A stretch of DNA of 23,812 bases from JANRKH01 sp033763595 (GTDB taxonomy: Bacteria > Pseudomonadota > Alphaproteobacteria > Rickettsiales > Rickettsiaceae): assembly GCA_033763595.1 (NCBI GenBank), contig JANRKH010000047.1, positions 1-23,812 of the forward strand, read 5' to 3'. Positions 7,663 through 16,332 of this stretch are shown here, in pieces (the first letter of the stretch is position 1; each line of letters begins with the position of its first letter). Below the pieces are notes generated by a model. The model ran no database searches. It had not been told where the DNA came from and saw only the letters and a list, made by a program, of their open reading frames with translations. Made by a program: the position numbers and the translations under genes.

Positions 7663-9477
7663 CTAAGAAGATCTTGATGCTCTTTTTCTATCGTTTGGAT
7701 CAAGGAATGCTTTTCTTAGTCTTATGCTCTCTGGAGTAACTTCTACCCTCTCATCATCCTGAATATACGCTATTGCTTGCTCTAAACTCATGATAACAGG
7801 TGGGGTGAGTTTGATTGCCTCATCTTTTCCGGCTGCTCTAACGTTTGATAATTGTTTAGCTTTGAGAGGGTTCACTTCAAGATCATTATCTCTATTATGC
7901 TCGCCTATGATCATGCCTTTATATACTTTTTCGCCAGGTTTTACGAACATTTTACCGCGTTCTTCAAGGTTCCACAAAGCATATGCAACTATATTTCCGT
8001 CTTCGGTTGAAATTAAAACGCCATTTCTTCGTCCTTCAATTGGTCCTTTATATGGTCCGTAAGAATGGAATAGCCTATTCATCACCCCAGTGCCTCTTGT
8101 ATCACTCAGGAACTGACCATGATATCCGATTAAACCTCTAGATGGTGCATAAAAAATTAGCCTTGTTTTTCCTCCTCCAGATGGCCTCATGTCTTGCATT
8201 TCTCCCTTCCTAAGATTCATGGATTCAACGACAGTGCCAACATAAGCATCATCAACATCAATGACAACTTCCTCGATAGGCTCAAGTCTTGTGCCATTAT
8301 CGTCGGTTTTAAACAACACTTTTGGTCTACTGATAGAAAGCTCAAAACCTTCTCGGCGCATAGTTTCAATAAGAACTCCAAGTTGTAATTCTCCTCTGCC
8401 TGCAACATCAAATGAATCATTATTTTCTGATTTAGAAATTTTAATCGCGACATTTCCTTCTGCCTCTCTTTCAAGTCTCTCTTTCAGAAGAGGTGAGGTA
8501 AGCTTACTACCTTCTGTACCTGCAACTGGAGAGTCATTGATAGAAAAGGTCATAGAAAGAGTAGGTGGGTCAATAGGCTGTGATGGAAGAGGTGTTGACA
8601 CTTCAGGAGCGCAAATAGTATCTGCAACAGTAGCCTTTTCTATACCAGCTATTGCAACAATGTCTCCCGCTTTCGCTTCTTCCACGGAAATTCTCTCGAG
8701 TCCCTTGAAAGAGAGAAGTTTGGAGATTCTTCCTTGTTCAATAATGGTTCCATCGCGCGCAAGAGCTTTCACTGCCATATTTACCTTTGCAACTCCTGAC
8801 TCAATTCTGCCAGTCAGTATTCTTCCTAAATATGAATTATACTCTTTAGTTGTAATTAACATAGAAAATTCCCCAGAATCGCTTAAGTTTGGGGCTGGCA
8901 CATGTTCTAATATCAAATTAAATAAAACTGATAAATCTACTCTCTCGTCTTCAAGATTTTTGATTGCCCAGCCAGATCTTCCAGATGCATATATAATTGG
9001 AAAATCTAACTGTTCGTCATTTGCATCTAAGGCCATAAATAGCTCGAAAACTTCATCTACAACCTCTGAGACTCTTGAATCTTGTCTATCTATCTTATTT
9101 ATTACGACGATAGGCCTAAGACCAAGTTTAAGAGCCTTAGATAGTACAAATTTTGTTTGAGGCATTGTACCTTCAGCTGCATCTACTAAAAGAACAACCC
9201 CGTCCACCATACTGAGGATCCTCTCAACTTCGCCCCCAAAATCAGCATGTCCGGGTGTATCAATAATGTTGATTCTCGTGCCCTGCCACAAAACTGATGT
9301 GCATTTTGCGAGAATAGTAATACCTCTTTCTCTCTCAAGAGCATTTGAATCCATTGCGCGTTCTGCTACTTGCTCATTTTCACGGAATGTGCCGCTTTGT
9401 TTCAAAAGAGCATCTACAAGCGTTGTTTTACCATGGTCAACGTGAGCAATTATTGCTATGTTTCTAAGTGGTGACAT
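7663..9477 (-). CDS. typA: Ribosome-associated translational GTPase TypA/BipA
   Basis: An EF-G-like GTPase that binds ribosomes and helps 50S assembly and stress adaptation. The G domain shows AHVDHGKT (11-18), DTPG (73-76) and NKID (127-130). The C-terminal part contains SRGLIGYHGQFL and the BipA-specific tail with AYALWNLEERGKMFV. The length of 604 is typical. A good ribosome binding site, AAGGA (complement of 9484-9488), precedes the ATG by six bases and supports the start. It lies downstream of the umuC-type gene on the same strand with a 92-base gap, so it may have its own promoter. Its 3' end faces the hairpin-repeat cluster. Confidence 0.95.
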   Translation of the reverse strand: MSPLRNIAIIAHVDHGKTTLVDALLKQSGTFRENEQVAERAMDSNALERERGITILAKCTSVLWQGTRINIIDTPGHADFGGEVERILSMVDGVVLLVDAAEGTMPQTKFVLSKALKLGLRPIVVINKIDRQDSRVSEVVDEVFELFMALDANDEQLDFPIIYASGRSGWAIKNLEDERVDLSVLFNLILEHVPAPNLSDSGEFSMLITTKEYNSYLGRILTGRIESGVAKVNMAVKALARDGTIIEQGRISKLLSFKGLERISVEEAKAGDIVAIAGIEKATVADTICAPEVSTPLPSQPIDPPTLSMTFSINDSPVAGTEGSKLTSPLLKERLEREAEGNVAIKISKSENNDSFDVAGRGELQLGVLIETMRREGFELSISRPKVLFKTDDNGTRLEPIEEVVIDVDDAYVGTVVESMNLRKGEMQDMRPSGGGKTRLIFYAPSRGLIGYHGQFLSDTRGTGVMNRLFHSYGPYKGPIEGRRNGVLISTEDGNIVAYALWNLEERGKMFVKPGEKVYKGMIIGEHNRDNDLEVNPLKAKQLSNVRAAGKDEAIKLTPPVIMSLEQAIAYIQDDERVEVTPESIRLRKAFLDPNDRKRASRSS

Positions 9478-9569
9478 TGATTATCCTTAAAATATTTGTA
9501 ATGTTAGTGATGTATAATAGGCGAGCATTATAGTCATTTTTTTTAATAACACAAAGTATATTTATATAC

Positions 9570-11054
9570 TCACCTGACTGCTAGTATATCTGACCATTTA
9601 GTAGTATATTGAGGAGAGGTAAATGCTTTTTTGCCAGCGAAATTTTTGCTATTCATTTGCGAAACTATAAAAATAACATTTTTACCATTTTTGGCATTAT
9701 AATTATCTATCAAGGACATTAGAGCTTCCTTTTGTGGGTTACTAGAAGATATTAGATCATTTTGCTTATTAGACGCATTTGTTATGTTCATCAGGGTCAC
9801 ACCTGCTTTTTTATAAGCAATTTTTGGTCTATATATTCTGTGTAGTGCTTTTTTTGCAGCTGCTATAATCTTAGAAGAATCACATGTTGATGCGCCAATG
9901 TATTCTATGAAACTTTCGCTATAATTATATTTTTTACATTTGTATCCTTTTGCACCGGAAAGTTTTGTATTTTTTTCTATATTTACTAAGTCAAAATTTA
10001 CGAAGTCAAACATACTCGTCTGGGCACTCGTCTGAGTACTCAGCTGAGGGTCTGTGCAAGTTATATTGCCTGTTCTTTTTTGAGAAGCAGGGTGCGCAAG
10101 GTCTCTTTCGTTTTTTTGCTCTAATATTTTTGCCTCACTCGTGGCTTCGTTTTTTAGTTCATAATATTCTCTTGTACGGTCTGATCTTATGTACACATGT
10201 ACAGCTCTACATAAACTATGTTGTTTTCTGAGTTTTACTGCTGCTTGCGCCGCAAAATCAGCAATAATATACTCAAGATCCGTAATTGCATTAGCAGTTT
10301 TGCCGAAAGAACGAGATACAGATATATTTTGCTTATTATCTGGATTTGCCCCAACCTGGAAACATTCTATAGACTTTAGTTCTTTCTGGGATTTTAACCC
10401 TGGGAGCTTTAAGTATTTTCTTACTATATTACTGTCCATATCCCTAAATTCCAATGCTGTTTTGATACCTAAATTATTTAATGCGGCGGAAGAATTAACT
10501 CCTATTCCCCAAATGTCGGATATATCTGTTTGATTTAGAGCATTTTTTTGCTCTTCCTCTGAAAGAATTGAGTATATTCCAAAAGGATGTTTCTTTGCGA
10601 AATTTTGAGCAATTTTCGCTAGGGTTTTTGTTTGTCCTATTCCTATTGAAACTGGTATGCCTGTGTATTTTAATATCACAGATCTTATTTCTTTTGCATA
10701 CTGATCTATATTGCTTATTTCTATATGAGAAAGATCAATAAATGCTTCATCTATCGAGTAAATTTCAACAAGAGGAGAATAATTATGCAAAACTGACATA
10801 ACTCTAGATGACATATCTCCGTAAAGAGGAAAATTTGCAGAAAAAACATGTACGTTATTCTTTTTGCATAGATCCTTCACTTTGAAATACGGGTCGAACT
10901 TCAGGCCCAGTTTTTTTGCCTCATTAGATCTTGATATTATGCATCCATCGTTATTGGAAAGCACAACAACTGGTTTTCCCTCTAAACTTGGCTTAAAAAC
11001 TCTTTCGCATGAAACGAAAAAATTATTACAATCTATAAGTGCTATAATTTTCAT
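9570..11054 (-). CDS. umuC: Y-family DNA polymerase, UmuC type, with an extra internal segment
   Basis: A translesion polymerase of the UmuC (Pol V catalytic subunit) type. Catalytic residues are Asp8 in ALIDCNNFF and Asp102-Glu103 in SIDEAF. The UmuC-like features CERVFKPSLEGKPVVVLSNND and GIGQTKTLAKIAN-like helix are clear. The C-terminal little-finger part is interrupted by about 65-75 residues that E. coli UmuC lacks (about 296-373). That insert is Ser/Thr/Asn-rich and contains STQTSAQTS and a repeated FDFVNFDLVN. I choose the ATG at 11054 because the family starts M-K-x-I-A-L-I-D. An upstream start at 11111 would read through a dispersed repeat. No umuD or lexA-type partner is in the window. 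Confidence 0.88.
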   Translation of the reverse strand: MKIIALIDCNNFFVSCERVFKPSLEGKPVVVLSNNDGCIISRSNEAKKLGLKFDPYFKVKDLCKKNNVHVFSANFPLYGDMSSRVMSVLHNYSPLVEIYSIDEAFIDLSHIEISNIDQYAKEIRSVILKYTGIPVSIGIGQTKTLAKIAQNFAKKHPFGIYSILSEEEQKNALNQTDISDIWGIGVNSSAALNNLGIKTALEFRDMDSNIVRKYLKLPGLKSQKELKSIECFQVGANPDNKQNISVSRSFGKTANAITDLEYIIADFAAQAAVKLRKQHSLCRAVHVYIRSDRTREYYELKNEATSEAKILEQKNERDLAHPASQKRTGNITCTDPQLSTQTSAQTSMFDFVNFDLVNIEKNTKLSGAKGYKCKKYNYSESFIEYIGASTCDSSKIIAAAKKALHRIYRPKIAYKKAGVTLMNITNASNKQNDLISSSNPQKEALMSLIDNYNAKNGKNVIFIVSQMNSKNFAGKKAFTSPQYTTKWSDILAVR

Positions 11055-11080
11055 TTTTAAAATATGTATCGCTCGATGTT

Positions 11081-11183
11081 TAATACCAAGTCCAAAAATT
11101 AAATAATACAAGAATAGGGGAGAGAAGTCTACTATATGTTAGCCTCAGAGATGATGTATTTTAGTGAAAAATGGGATTTATTA
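11081..11183 (+). repeat. Dispersed ~110-bp inverted-end element, diverged copy
   Basis: It begins TAATACCAAGTCC and ends AAAAATGGGATTTATTA, matching the ends and parts of the interior of the copies around ruvB. It fills the gap between the umuC-type gene and the 3' end of the Ulp1-like gene. The TAA stop codon of that gene lies in the terminal TTA of the repeat. Confidence 0.55.
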
Positions 11184-13697
11184 CCTCTCCCATATAGTAG
11201 GGGCCTTTGTTGCCTTGTTTACGAGTTTTTTGCGTGCGCTTTTGGTTGGTCTTGCAAATGAGTCTACTGCGTTTCTCATTGCATGTACGTACCCTCCTAT
11301 TGCATGTAGCAAGTTTCTTCTTTCATTATCTCCGAATGTTAGCGTTATAAGATCCTCCTGCGTATCCCGTTTTTTTCCTTCGTATGAGAGAAGAGGTATT
11401 CGGTCGATAAAATATCCAAGACCAAGTGTGATAGGAGACTGTAGTATATCGCCTGAAACTTTTGCAATTCTACCAATTAAATCAAGAGGATAAACTAAGA
11501 GTAAGGTTGCAGCGCATCTTGCAGAATATTTAAATATACCGTCTTGATTTTCTTTGTTTATTGCTTCTTTAAGTTCATTATAATGACCTGTTAATTCTTC
11601 ATTGGTTGTGATCTGTAGTTTTTTTAGATCTATAGTTATTTGCTTAAGATCTATATTTTTAAGCGTCTTTAATTTCAATAGTTGTGCTATATGATGGTTG
11701 TGCATCTCGAATAAATGATTTAAATTCTGATTGTCAGTTTTCTCTAAATCTCTAGTAGCGCATTTTACTACTTCTCGCCTTAAATTTTCCAGATGATCTT
11801 CAATCGCAGGTCTTATCTTTATAAAAGAGTAAGGATCTGGATTTTTTGATATAGCTTCTACCATATCATGTAATTTTTTAAATGATTTTATCAAATTAAA
11901 GTATTTTAGTCTCTCATCTATCACCTTCTCTGGGTCTTCGCGTAGAAACTTCAGTGTCTCTTCTTCTTGGGCTTCACGTGCCTTTTTCTTATCTTTTATA
12001 TCCTCTATCAATCTTGCTCCATTGTCTCGTATCTTTATGATTTCTTGTTTACTTGTAAAAGATATTTTTGCGAGTACTAGCTTATAATGAACTGAGCCAA
12101 ATACTCTTTGTATCTTTTCTTCAAATAATTGAGATATTTCAACTTTTTGTTCTGAAGTGCCTAAAATTTTATCTATTTTGTCTTTATTTTCCAATATTGC
12201 TTGCTTAATACTCTCATCAATTTTGCTTAGATGAGTTAGAGTATCCAAGATTGTTCCTTGAGATTCTTTTGGTATAGTTAGCATATGCTGAATTTTCTCT
12301 ACTTCATCTTGCGCTTGTTGTAGAAGTTCAGCAGAATCGGCTGTTTTTACTGATTCTTCAATTTCGCTAATTGACCTTTCGTAGGCTTCTTTTATTTTGT
12401 CTAACAAGGGGTCAAACTGTGTTAATCCTGAGAGTCTTTGAAAGTTGGCTTGAGGAGATAATTTATATTCTGGAGAGCTGGGTAACCCACCTTGAAGCTG
12501 ATCTTTTGATGTATTGCTCATTTTAGTAGAGCGATTTCGGGACTTTTGTGTATCGCTTGCAGATATACCAGCATCTCTCATTAGCGCTTCAAAACCACCC
12601 ATTAACGCGGCAGCATGCTGCATTCTATATGAATTTGCTTTAGTGTTGTTTTGTTGATCATGTAGAGTAATTGCCTTATTTAAATCAGTTTCTATATTTA
12701 AATCAGTTTCTATTTGCTTTGGTCCGTCAAAGCTTTTTAGTTTTTCGGCATCATATTGATTTAATATGAATCCAGCCTCAACGCTAAATGCTCCGCAAGA
12801 GTTGCTTTTATGTGATTCAGAAGTTTGAATATTAGCTTTTATGTTAATAATTCTTGGGTTTATACAACCGCTTTGCTTTAGAGTTCGTACCGTACTGTTA
12901 CGTATTTTGCCTCCCAGTGAATCTTGAAATAACACGTTAGTTTTGTTATCGACTTGCACGATAGACATAGTAACCCAGTGCTCTCCTGTATTGATAATCA
13001 CAATAGAGGGCTTTTTTGAGGTTTGGGAATGCTGATATGCTTTTTGAACAACATCCGTTTGATCATCAAGAGAACATATGTAAAAATTACTGCTTTCTTT
13101 TAGTCTCAACTGGATCAGGTGCCTTATATCATTGTCCGTATAATATGCGCCATTTTGGGATACTGAACTAAATCCATCATGAGCCCTTATTTTATCTTGC
13201 AGAAATTCAGGTTTCTTACTTTCGTAAAGTGACTCGATAAAAGATATATTTTCGTAAAATTTTTTCTTTCGAGTGAAGTTAGGATTGTCCTTATAAAAAT
13301 TCAACAAAGTTTTTGAGATGGTTTTTGCAACCTTACCTTTATCCATACGCAAATATAATATTAAATTATTCGCGAATAAGTCCAGAATTTCATGCTCGGC
13401 CTGATTTTGGTACTGAAGATCTAGATAAGTTTGTATTTGCGTGTCTAGATCAGGCATGAGTCTAACTAACTTTTCCGGCTTACGGTTAAGATAGTTTTGC
13501 TTTAAAAATTGCGTTTTTTGATAATTAAGCGCTTGGTTTCTTTCTAGTTCATCAAGTTGGTTAGAGAAATTGCCGATACCTTTGTATGAACTAAAATCTC
13601 CTAAATATTCAGAAAAAGCTATTACCATAGTTAGTTTGGATAATTGTTCATTGTATGGCTCAATCTTCTGAAACGCCGTCGGGCCCTTCGTTTTCAT
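11181..13697 (-). CDS. Ulp1/C48-family cysteine protease, candidate host-directed effector
   Basis: The N-terminal third carries a clan CE protease core like those of SUMO- or ubiquitin-specific proteases. GEHWVTMSIVQ supplies His240, FQDSLGG supplies Asp259, and SNSCGAFSVEAG supplies the nucleophile Cys301. The usual oxyanion Gln about six residues before Cys is not obvious; Gln291 is the nearest. Residues about 400-770 are charged and helix-rich, probably coiled coil. A short hydrophobic region follows (about 735-775). The Lys/Arg-rich C terminus is shaped like a secretion tail, but this is only impression. No N-terminal signal peptide is seen. Such proteases act on eukaryotic ubiquitin-like modifiers, so a role in an intracellular lifestyle is likely. 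It stands alone between two other operons, with no small antidote-like gene beside it. Confidence 0.75.
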   Translation of the reverse strand: MKTKGPTAFQKIEPYNEQLSKLTMVIAFSEYLGDFSSYKGIGNFSNQLDELERNQALNYQKTQFLKQNYLNRKPEKLVRLMPDLDTQIQTYLDLQYQNQAEHEILDLFANNLILYLRMDKGKVAKTISKTLLNFYKDNPNFTRKKKFYENISFIESLYESKKPEFLQDKIRAHDGFSSVSQNGAYYTDNDIRHLIQLRLKESSNFYICSLDDQTDVVQKAYQHSQTSKKPSIVIINTGEHWVTMSIVQVDNKTNVLFQDSLGGKIRNSTVRTLKQSGCINPRIINIKANIQTSESHKSNSCGAFSVEAGFILNQYDAEKLKSFDGPKQIETDLNIETDLNKAITLHDQQNNTKANSYRMQHAAALMGGFEALMRDAGISASDTQKSRNRSTKMSNTSKDQLQGGLPSSPEYKLSPQANFQRLSGLTQFDPLLDKIKEAYERSISEIEESVKTADSAELLQQAQDEVEKIQHMLTIPKESQGTILDTLTHLSKIDESIKQAILENKDKIDKILGTSEQKVEISQLFEEKIQRVFGSVHYKLVLAKISFTSKQEIIKIRDNGARLIEDIKDKKKAREAQEEETLKFLREDPEKVIDERLKYFNLIKSFKKLHDMVEAISKNPDPYSFIKIRPAIEDHLENLRREVVKCATRDLEKTDNQNLNHLFEMHNHHIAQLLKLKTLKNIDLKQITIDLKKLQITTNEELTGHYNELKEAINKENQDGIFKYSARCAATLLLVYPLDLIGRIAKVSGDILQSPITLGLGYFIDRIPLLSYEGKKRDTQEDLITLTFGDNERRNLLHAIGGYVHAMRNAVDSFARPTKSARKKLVNKATKAPTIWER
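12679..12714. repeat. 18-bp tandem duplication inside the Ulp1-like gene
   Basis: Two consecutive 18-base units (TTTAAATCAGTTTCTAT plus one variable base) at 12679-12696 and 12697-12714 give a repeated IETDLN in the protein just after the catalytic domain. The frame is kept. Confidence 0.8.
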
Positions 13698-13900
13698 ACA
13701 CTATTCTTTTTTAACAATATTTTAATTATATAAATTAATCTGGTTAGTATATAGATATATTCATTAAGCATTTATACATATAAAAAAAATGTTAGAAATA
13801 GTGATGTTTTTGCTTCTAGTTTTATCTGAGTGATATGGAATGCAAATTAGTTCAAAAGAGTCAAACTTGCAAAATTGGAATCACTTATGCTAAATTTAAC

Positions 13901-13928
13901 TTGAAAGATTTTATTATTTTGATAGAAA
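13901..13928 (+). promoter_or_regulatory. Possible sigma-70 promoter of the tol genes
   Basis: TTGAAA at 13901-13906 and TAGAAA at 13923-13928 are separated by 16 bases, ending 25 bases before the tolQ ATG. The match is partial in an AT-rich region, so chance is possible. Confidence 0.25.
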
Positions 13929-13953
13929 ATCTAGTAAAAATTCTATAAAAAAT

Positions 13954-14688
13954 ATGAACAATAGCGAAGAAGTAGTATCTGAAATTATCTCCACAACACA
14001 TTCTAATAGCCTTTCAATATTTAGTCTTATTTATGGAGCAGATTCTATCAGTCAGTGTGTTATGTTACTGCTGTTCATTCTGTCCGTAATATCATGGGCA
14101 ATAATAATTGAAAAATTATATAAATATAATTTAATCAAAAAAAATATGAAGTTTTTTGAGGAGGTTTTTTGGTCAGGTAGTAGTTTTGATCATTTATATG
14201 AGAGATTTAAGAATAAAATCGACAATCCTCTCGCTGCTATTTTTATAAGTTCAATGAATGAATTTAGGCAGGGTATTTCACATAAGATAAAAACCGATAA
14301 CATACTTAAAATAGGTCAAAAAGATAGGATCAATAGAACAATAGAGCTTGTGAAAGACAAAGAAACTGAGGCGCTTGAAAGTAATCTATCCTTTCTTGCT
14401 TCAATTGGTGCATATGCTCCATTTATAGGAGTATTTGGAACTGTATGCGGAATTATGCATAGTTTTCAATCTATTGCAGTCTCGAAGAATACAAGCCTTG
14501 CAGCCGTTGCGCCCGGTATTGCAGAGGCTTTGCTTGCAACAGCAATTGCTCTTATTGCTGCAATAGTAGCTAGCTTTTTTTATAGCTATCTTGCTACTAT
14601 ATTAGGTTATATAACCAATAGGATGGATGACTATTCTGCAGAATTATACAATATACTATCTAGATCTATTGATAGTGATGGAGTGTGA
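13954..14688 (+). CDS. tolQ: Tol-Pal system proton channel subunit TolQ
   Basis: TolQ is the pentameric inner-membrane part of the proton-driven motor that powers the Tol-Pal envelope-constriction system. Three membrane helices are visible at about 34-52, 147-168 and 190-217, the MotA/TolQ/ExbB layout. The segment ASIGAYAPFIGVFGTVCGIMHSF is the conserved pore-lining helix, and GIAEALLATAIAL the third helix start. The length of 244 is normal. TolR begins directly after the stop codon, so translation is probably coupled. TolQ rather than ExbB is preferred because tolR, tolA and tolB follow. The YbgC thioesterase gene often found in front is absent; 256 non-coding bases separate it from the divergent Ulp1-like gene. 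Confidence 0.93.
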   Translation: MNNSEEVVSEIISTTHSNSLSIFSLIYGADSISQCVMLLLFILSVISWAIIIEKLYKYNLIKKNMKFFEEVFWSGSSFDHLYERFKNKIDNPLAAIFISSMNEFRQGISHKIKTDNILKIGQKDRINRTIELVKDKETEALESNLSFLASIGAYAPFIGVFGTVCGIMHSFQSIAVSKNTSLAAVAPGIAEALLATAIALIAAIVASFFYSYLATILGYITNRMDDYSAELYNILSRSIDSDGV

Positions 14689-15129
14689 GTGTTTATGGAG
14701 CTAGTCACGAGGTTAGGTAAAGGGGGCAAAAGGCGAGGCCCCCAAATTGCTCAAATAAACATAACTCCTGTGGTAGATGTTATGCTTGTATTGCTTATAA
14801 TTTTTATGATAACGTCACCTATGCTTGTGGCTGGTATTAATGTTGATCTTCCAGAATCAAGCGCTTCTCAGGTTTCAGGGCAAGATGAGCCGCTTTCAAT
14901 CACTATAGACAAAAACCGTAATATTTACATAATGGACACAAAGATTCATGAAAATGAGTTAATAGAGAAGATTAAAGCAATTTTAAACGAAAAATACAGC
15001 GCTAGAATATTTGTCCGCGGTGATAAATCACTTCCTTACGGAAAGGTGATTGAACTTATCTCAAAAATAAACTCAGCAGGTTTCACTAAGGTTGCATTAA
15101 TCACAAACACAAAAGATAATGAAAAATAA
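14689..15129 (+). CDS. tolR: Tol-Pal system protein TolR
   Basis: TolR is the dimeric ExbD/TolR-family partner that sits in the TolQ pore and reaches the peptidoglycan. A single N-terminal membrane helix carries the essential protonatable aspartate, Asp30, in INITPVVDVMLVLLIIF. A periplasmic domain follows, with SSASQVSGQDEPLSITID and the FVRGDKSLPYGKVIELI motif. I use the GTG at 14689 because GGAG at 14680-14683 lies at a good distance; an ATG two codons later (14695) is the alternative. It abuts tolQ and overlaps tolA by 11 bases, a tight operon. Confidence 0.93.
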   Translation: MFMELVTRLGKGGKRRGPQIAQINITPVVDVMLVLLIIFMITSPMLVAGINVDLPESSASQVSGQDEPLSITIDKNRNIYIMDTKIHENELIEKIKAILNEKYSARIFVRGDKSLPYGKVIELISKINSAGFTKVALITNTKDNEK

Positions 15130-16009
15130 TTTTGCTAAAGATAAGTTCTTATCTTATATTATCATTTCATTACTGCTTCATATAATAATTATTATTTTGA
15201 TCTCATTTAGGCCTAATATATTTGAGCCGAAAAGCCTAGATGAAGAGATAATTGCGCTAGAAATTTTACCAGTAGCAAATGTTAATAACATACAAACAAA
15301 ATCTACAGAAAAGCCTACTGCAGAAAAAACTGAAGACGCAAAGAGCATAAAAAAAACCTACCATGCAGAAACTAAGGATGAACCAGAAGAAAAAGAGGGG
15401 AAAGATAAAGAAAAAATAGAGCCAGAAAAGCCGAGCGACTCTCCGAAAGAAATGAAGTCAGAAACTAGAAAGCCTGCTGAGCCTAAGGCTAGAGTCACTC
15501 AAAAAGATCAACCAGAAAAAAAGAAAGAGTCTAAGCCCAAGCAAAAACCCAAAAAAGACACTAAAAAAAGCCGTGAAGATAGACTCGAGTCTTTGCTAAA
15601 AAATCTTGCTGAGCAATCTGATGGGAAAAATAATCGCTCTAGCGCAGTTTCTAGGGAGAAGGATGAGGGCGCAAGAGACGCATTTGGTAAATTCGACGAG
15701 CTGAGTGCTGAATCTTTAACGAATGATGCAATAATAAAACAGCAGATTATGCGTAACTGGAACCAGCCTCCTGCTTCGAGTACTGAAGAAATAATTATAG
15801 TTGTAAGACTTGAGTTATCAAATGAAGGTGTTATAAGAAATTCGAACATAATTAGAGTTTCTTGTCCTTTCGAAAAGGATGTCGTATGCGATGCAACAAA
15901 AGATAGTATAATTAGAGCAGTTAGGAACTCCTCACCCCTTGCGCATTTGCAAATATCTGATTATGATAGCTGGAAGGAAATTGATATAAAGTTTGACACT
16001 AGAAGGTGA
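15119..16009 (+). CDS. tolA: TolA/TonB-type periplasm-spanning protein
   Basis: TolA links the TolQR motor to TolB and Pal. A hydrophobic anchor lies at about 11-30 (LSYIIISLLLHIIIIILISF). A long Lys/Glu/Pro-rich stretch (about 55-155) would span the periplasm. The C-terminal globular domain is at about 205-296, with Cys249 and Cys257 probably forming a disulphide. QQIMRNWNQPP is a typical start of this domain. The sequence is divergent, as usual for TolA, and TonB would be the alternative. Position between tolR and tolB decides it. The start overlaps the end of tolR by 11 bases. The normal continuity with tolB is broken by a repeat island of about 850 bases. Confidence 0.88.
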   Translation: MKNNFAKDKFLSYIIISLLLHIIIIILISFRPNIFEPKSLDEEIIALEILPVANVNNIQTKSTEKPTAEKTEDAKSIKKTYHAETKDEPEEKEGKDKEKIEPEKPSDSPKEMKSETRKPAEPKARVTQKDQPEKKKESKPKQKPKKDTKKSREDRLESLLKNLAEQSDGKNNRSSAVSREKDEGARDAFGKFDELSAESLTNDAIIKQQIMRNWNQPPASSTEEIIIVVRLELSNEGVIRNSNIIRVSCPFEKDVVCDATKDSIIRAVRNSSPLAHLQISDYDSWKEIDIKFDTRR

Positions 16010-16132
16010 GTTTTATGTGTCATCATGGTGAGTTTTACATGTCATCCACGTAGAAAAACGGGGATCCAGTAAACTTGTCATCCCCTCGAAAGCGATATTG
16101 TCATCCCCGTGAAAACGGGGATCCAGGGAAAA

Positions 16133-16202
16133 TGTCATCCCCTCGAAGGAGGGGATCCAGGGAATATTATCCTTCTAGATTCCCGCCTCCGCGGGAATGA
16201 CA
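16133..16202. repeat. 70-bp composite palindrome, copy 5
   Basis: It has the same A arm, 14-bp spacer and B arm as the four copies near 6958-7460, nine kilobases away, and the same exact length. Confidence 0.85.
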
Positions 16203-16266
16203 AAAAAGGGGCGCGGGAATGACAAAAAAGGGGCGCGGGAATGACAAAAAAGGGGCGCGGGAATGA
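16191..16266. repeat. 22-bp tandem repeat
   Basis: The unit beginning GCGGGAATGACAAAAAAGGG recurs at 16191, 16213, 16235 and, truncated, 16257. It is an expansion of the end of a B arm. Confidence 0.85.
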
Positions 16267-16332
16267 CAGAGACGTTGTCATCCCCTCGAAAGCGATATTG
16301 TCATCCCCGTGAAAACGGGGATCCAGTCCTAA

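Larger units (their letters stand above)
16010..16332. repeat. Hairpin-repeat island after tolA
   Basis: The island uses the same hairpins as the 6888-7568 cluster. A degenerate C unit lies at 16040-16069. A hybrid unit, in which a half A hairpin is followed by a C hairpin, occurs twice (16076-16126 and 16276-16326). Between them lie a complete 70-bp composite and a 22-bp tandem array. No gene is seen here; the minus-strand frame across 16135-16368 is produced by the repeats. Confidence 0.9.

Noticed and set aside
8261..9160. 299-codon plus-strand frame inside typA
   Set aside because: It lies antisense to a fully supported typA gene and shows no domain or start signal.
11055..11111. Upstream start of the UmuC-type gene
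   Set aside because: It would add residues encoded largely by a dispersed repeat; the catalytic motif normally begins within the first residues.
13698..13953. Small antidote gene partnered with the Ulp1-like protease
   Set aside because: No credible reading frame was found in the gap upstream, so a CidA/CidB-type pair is not supported.
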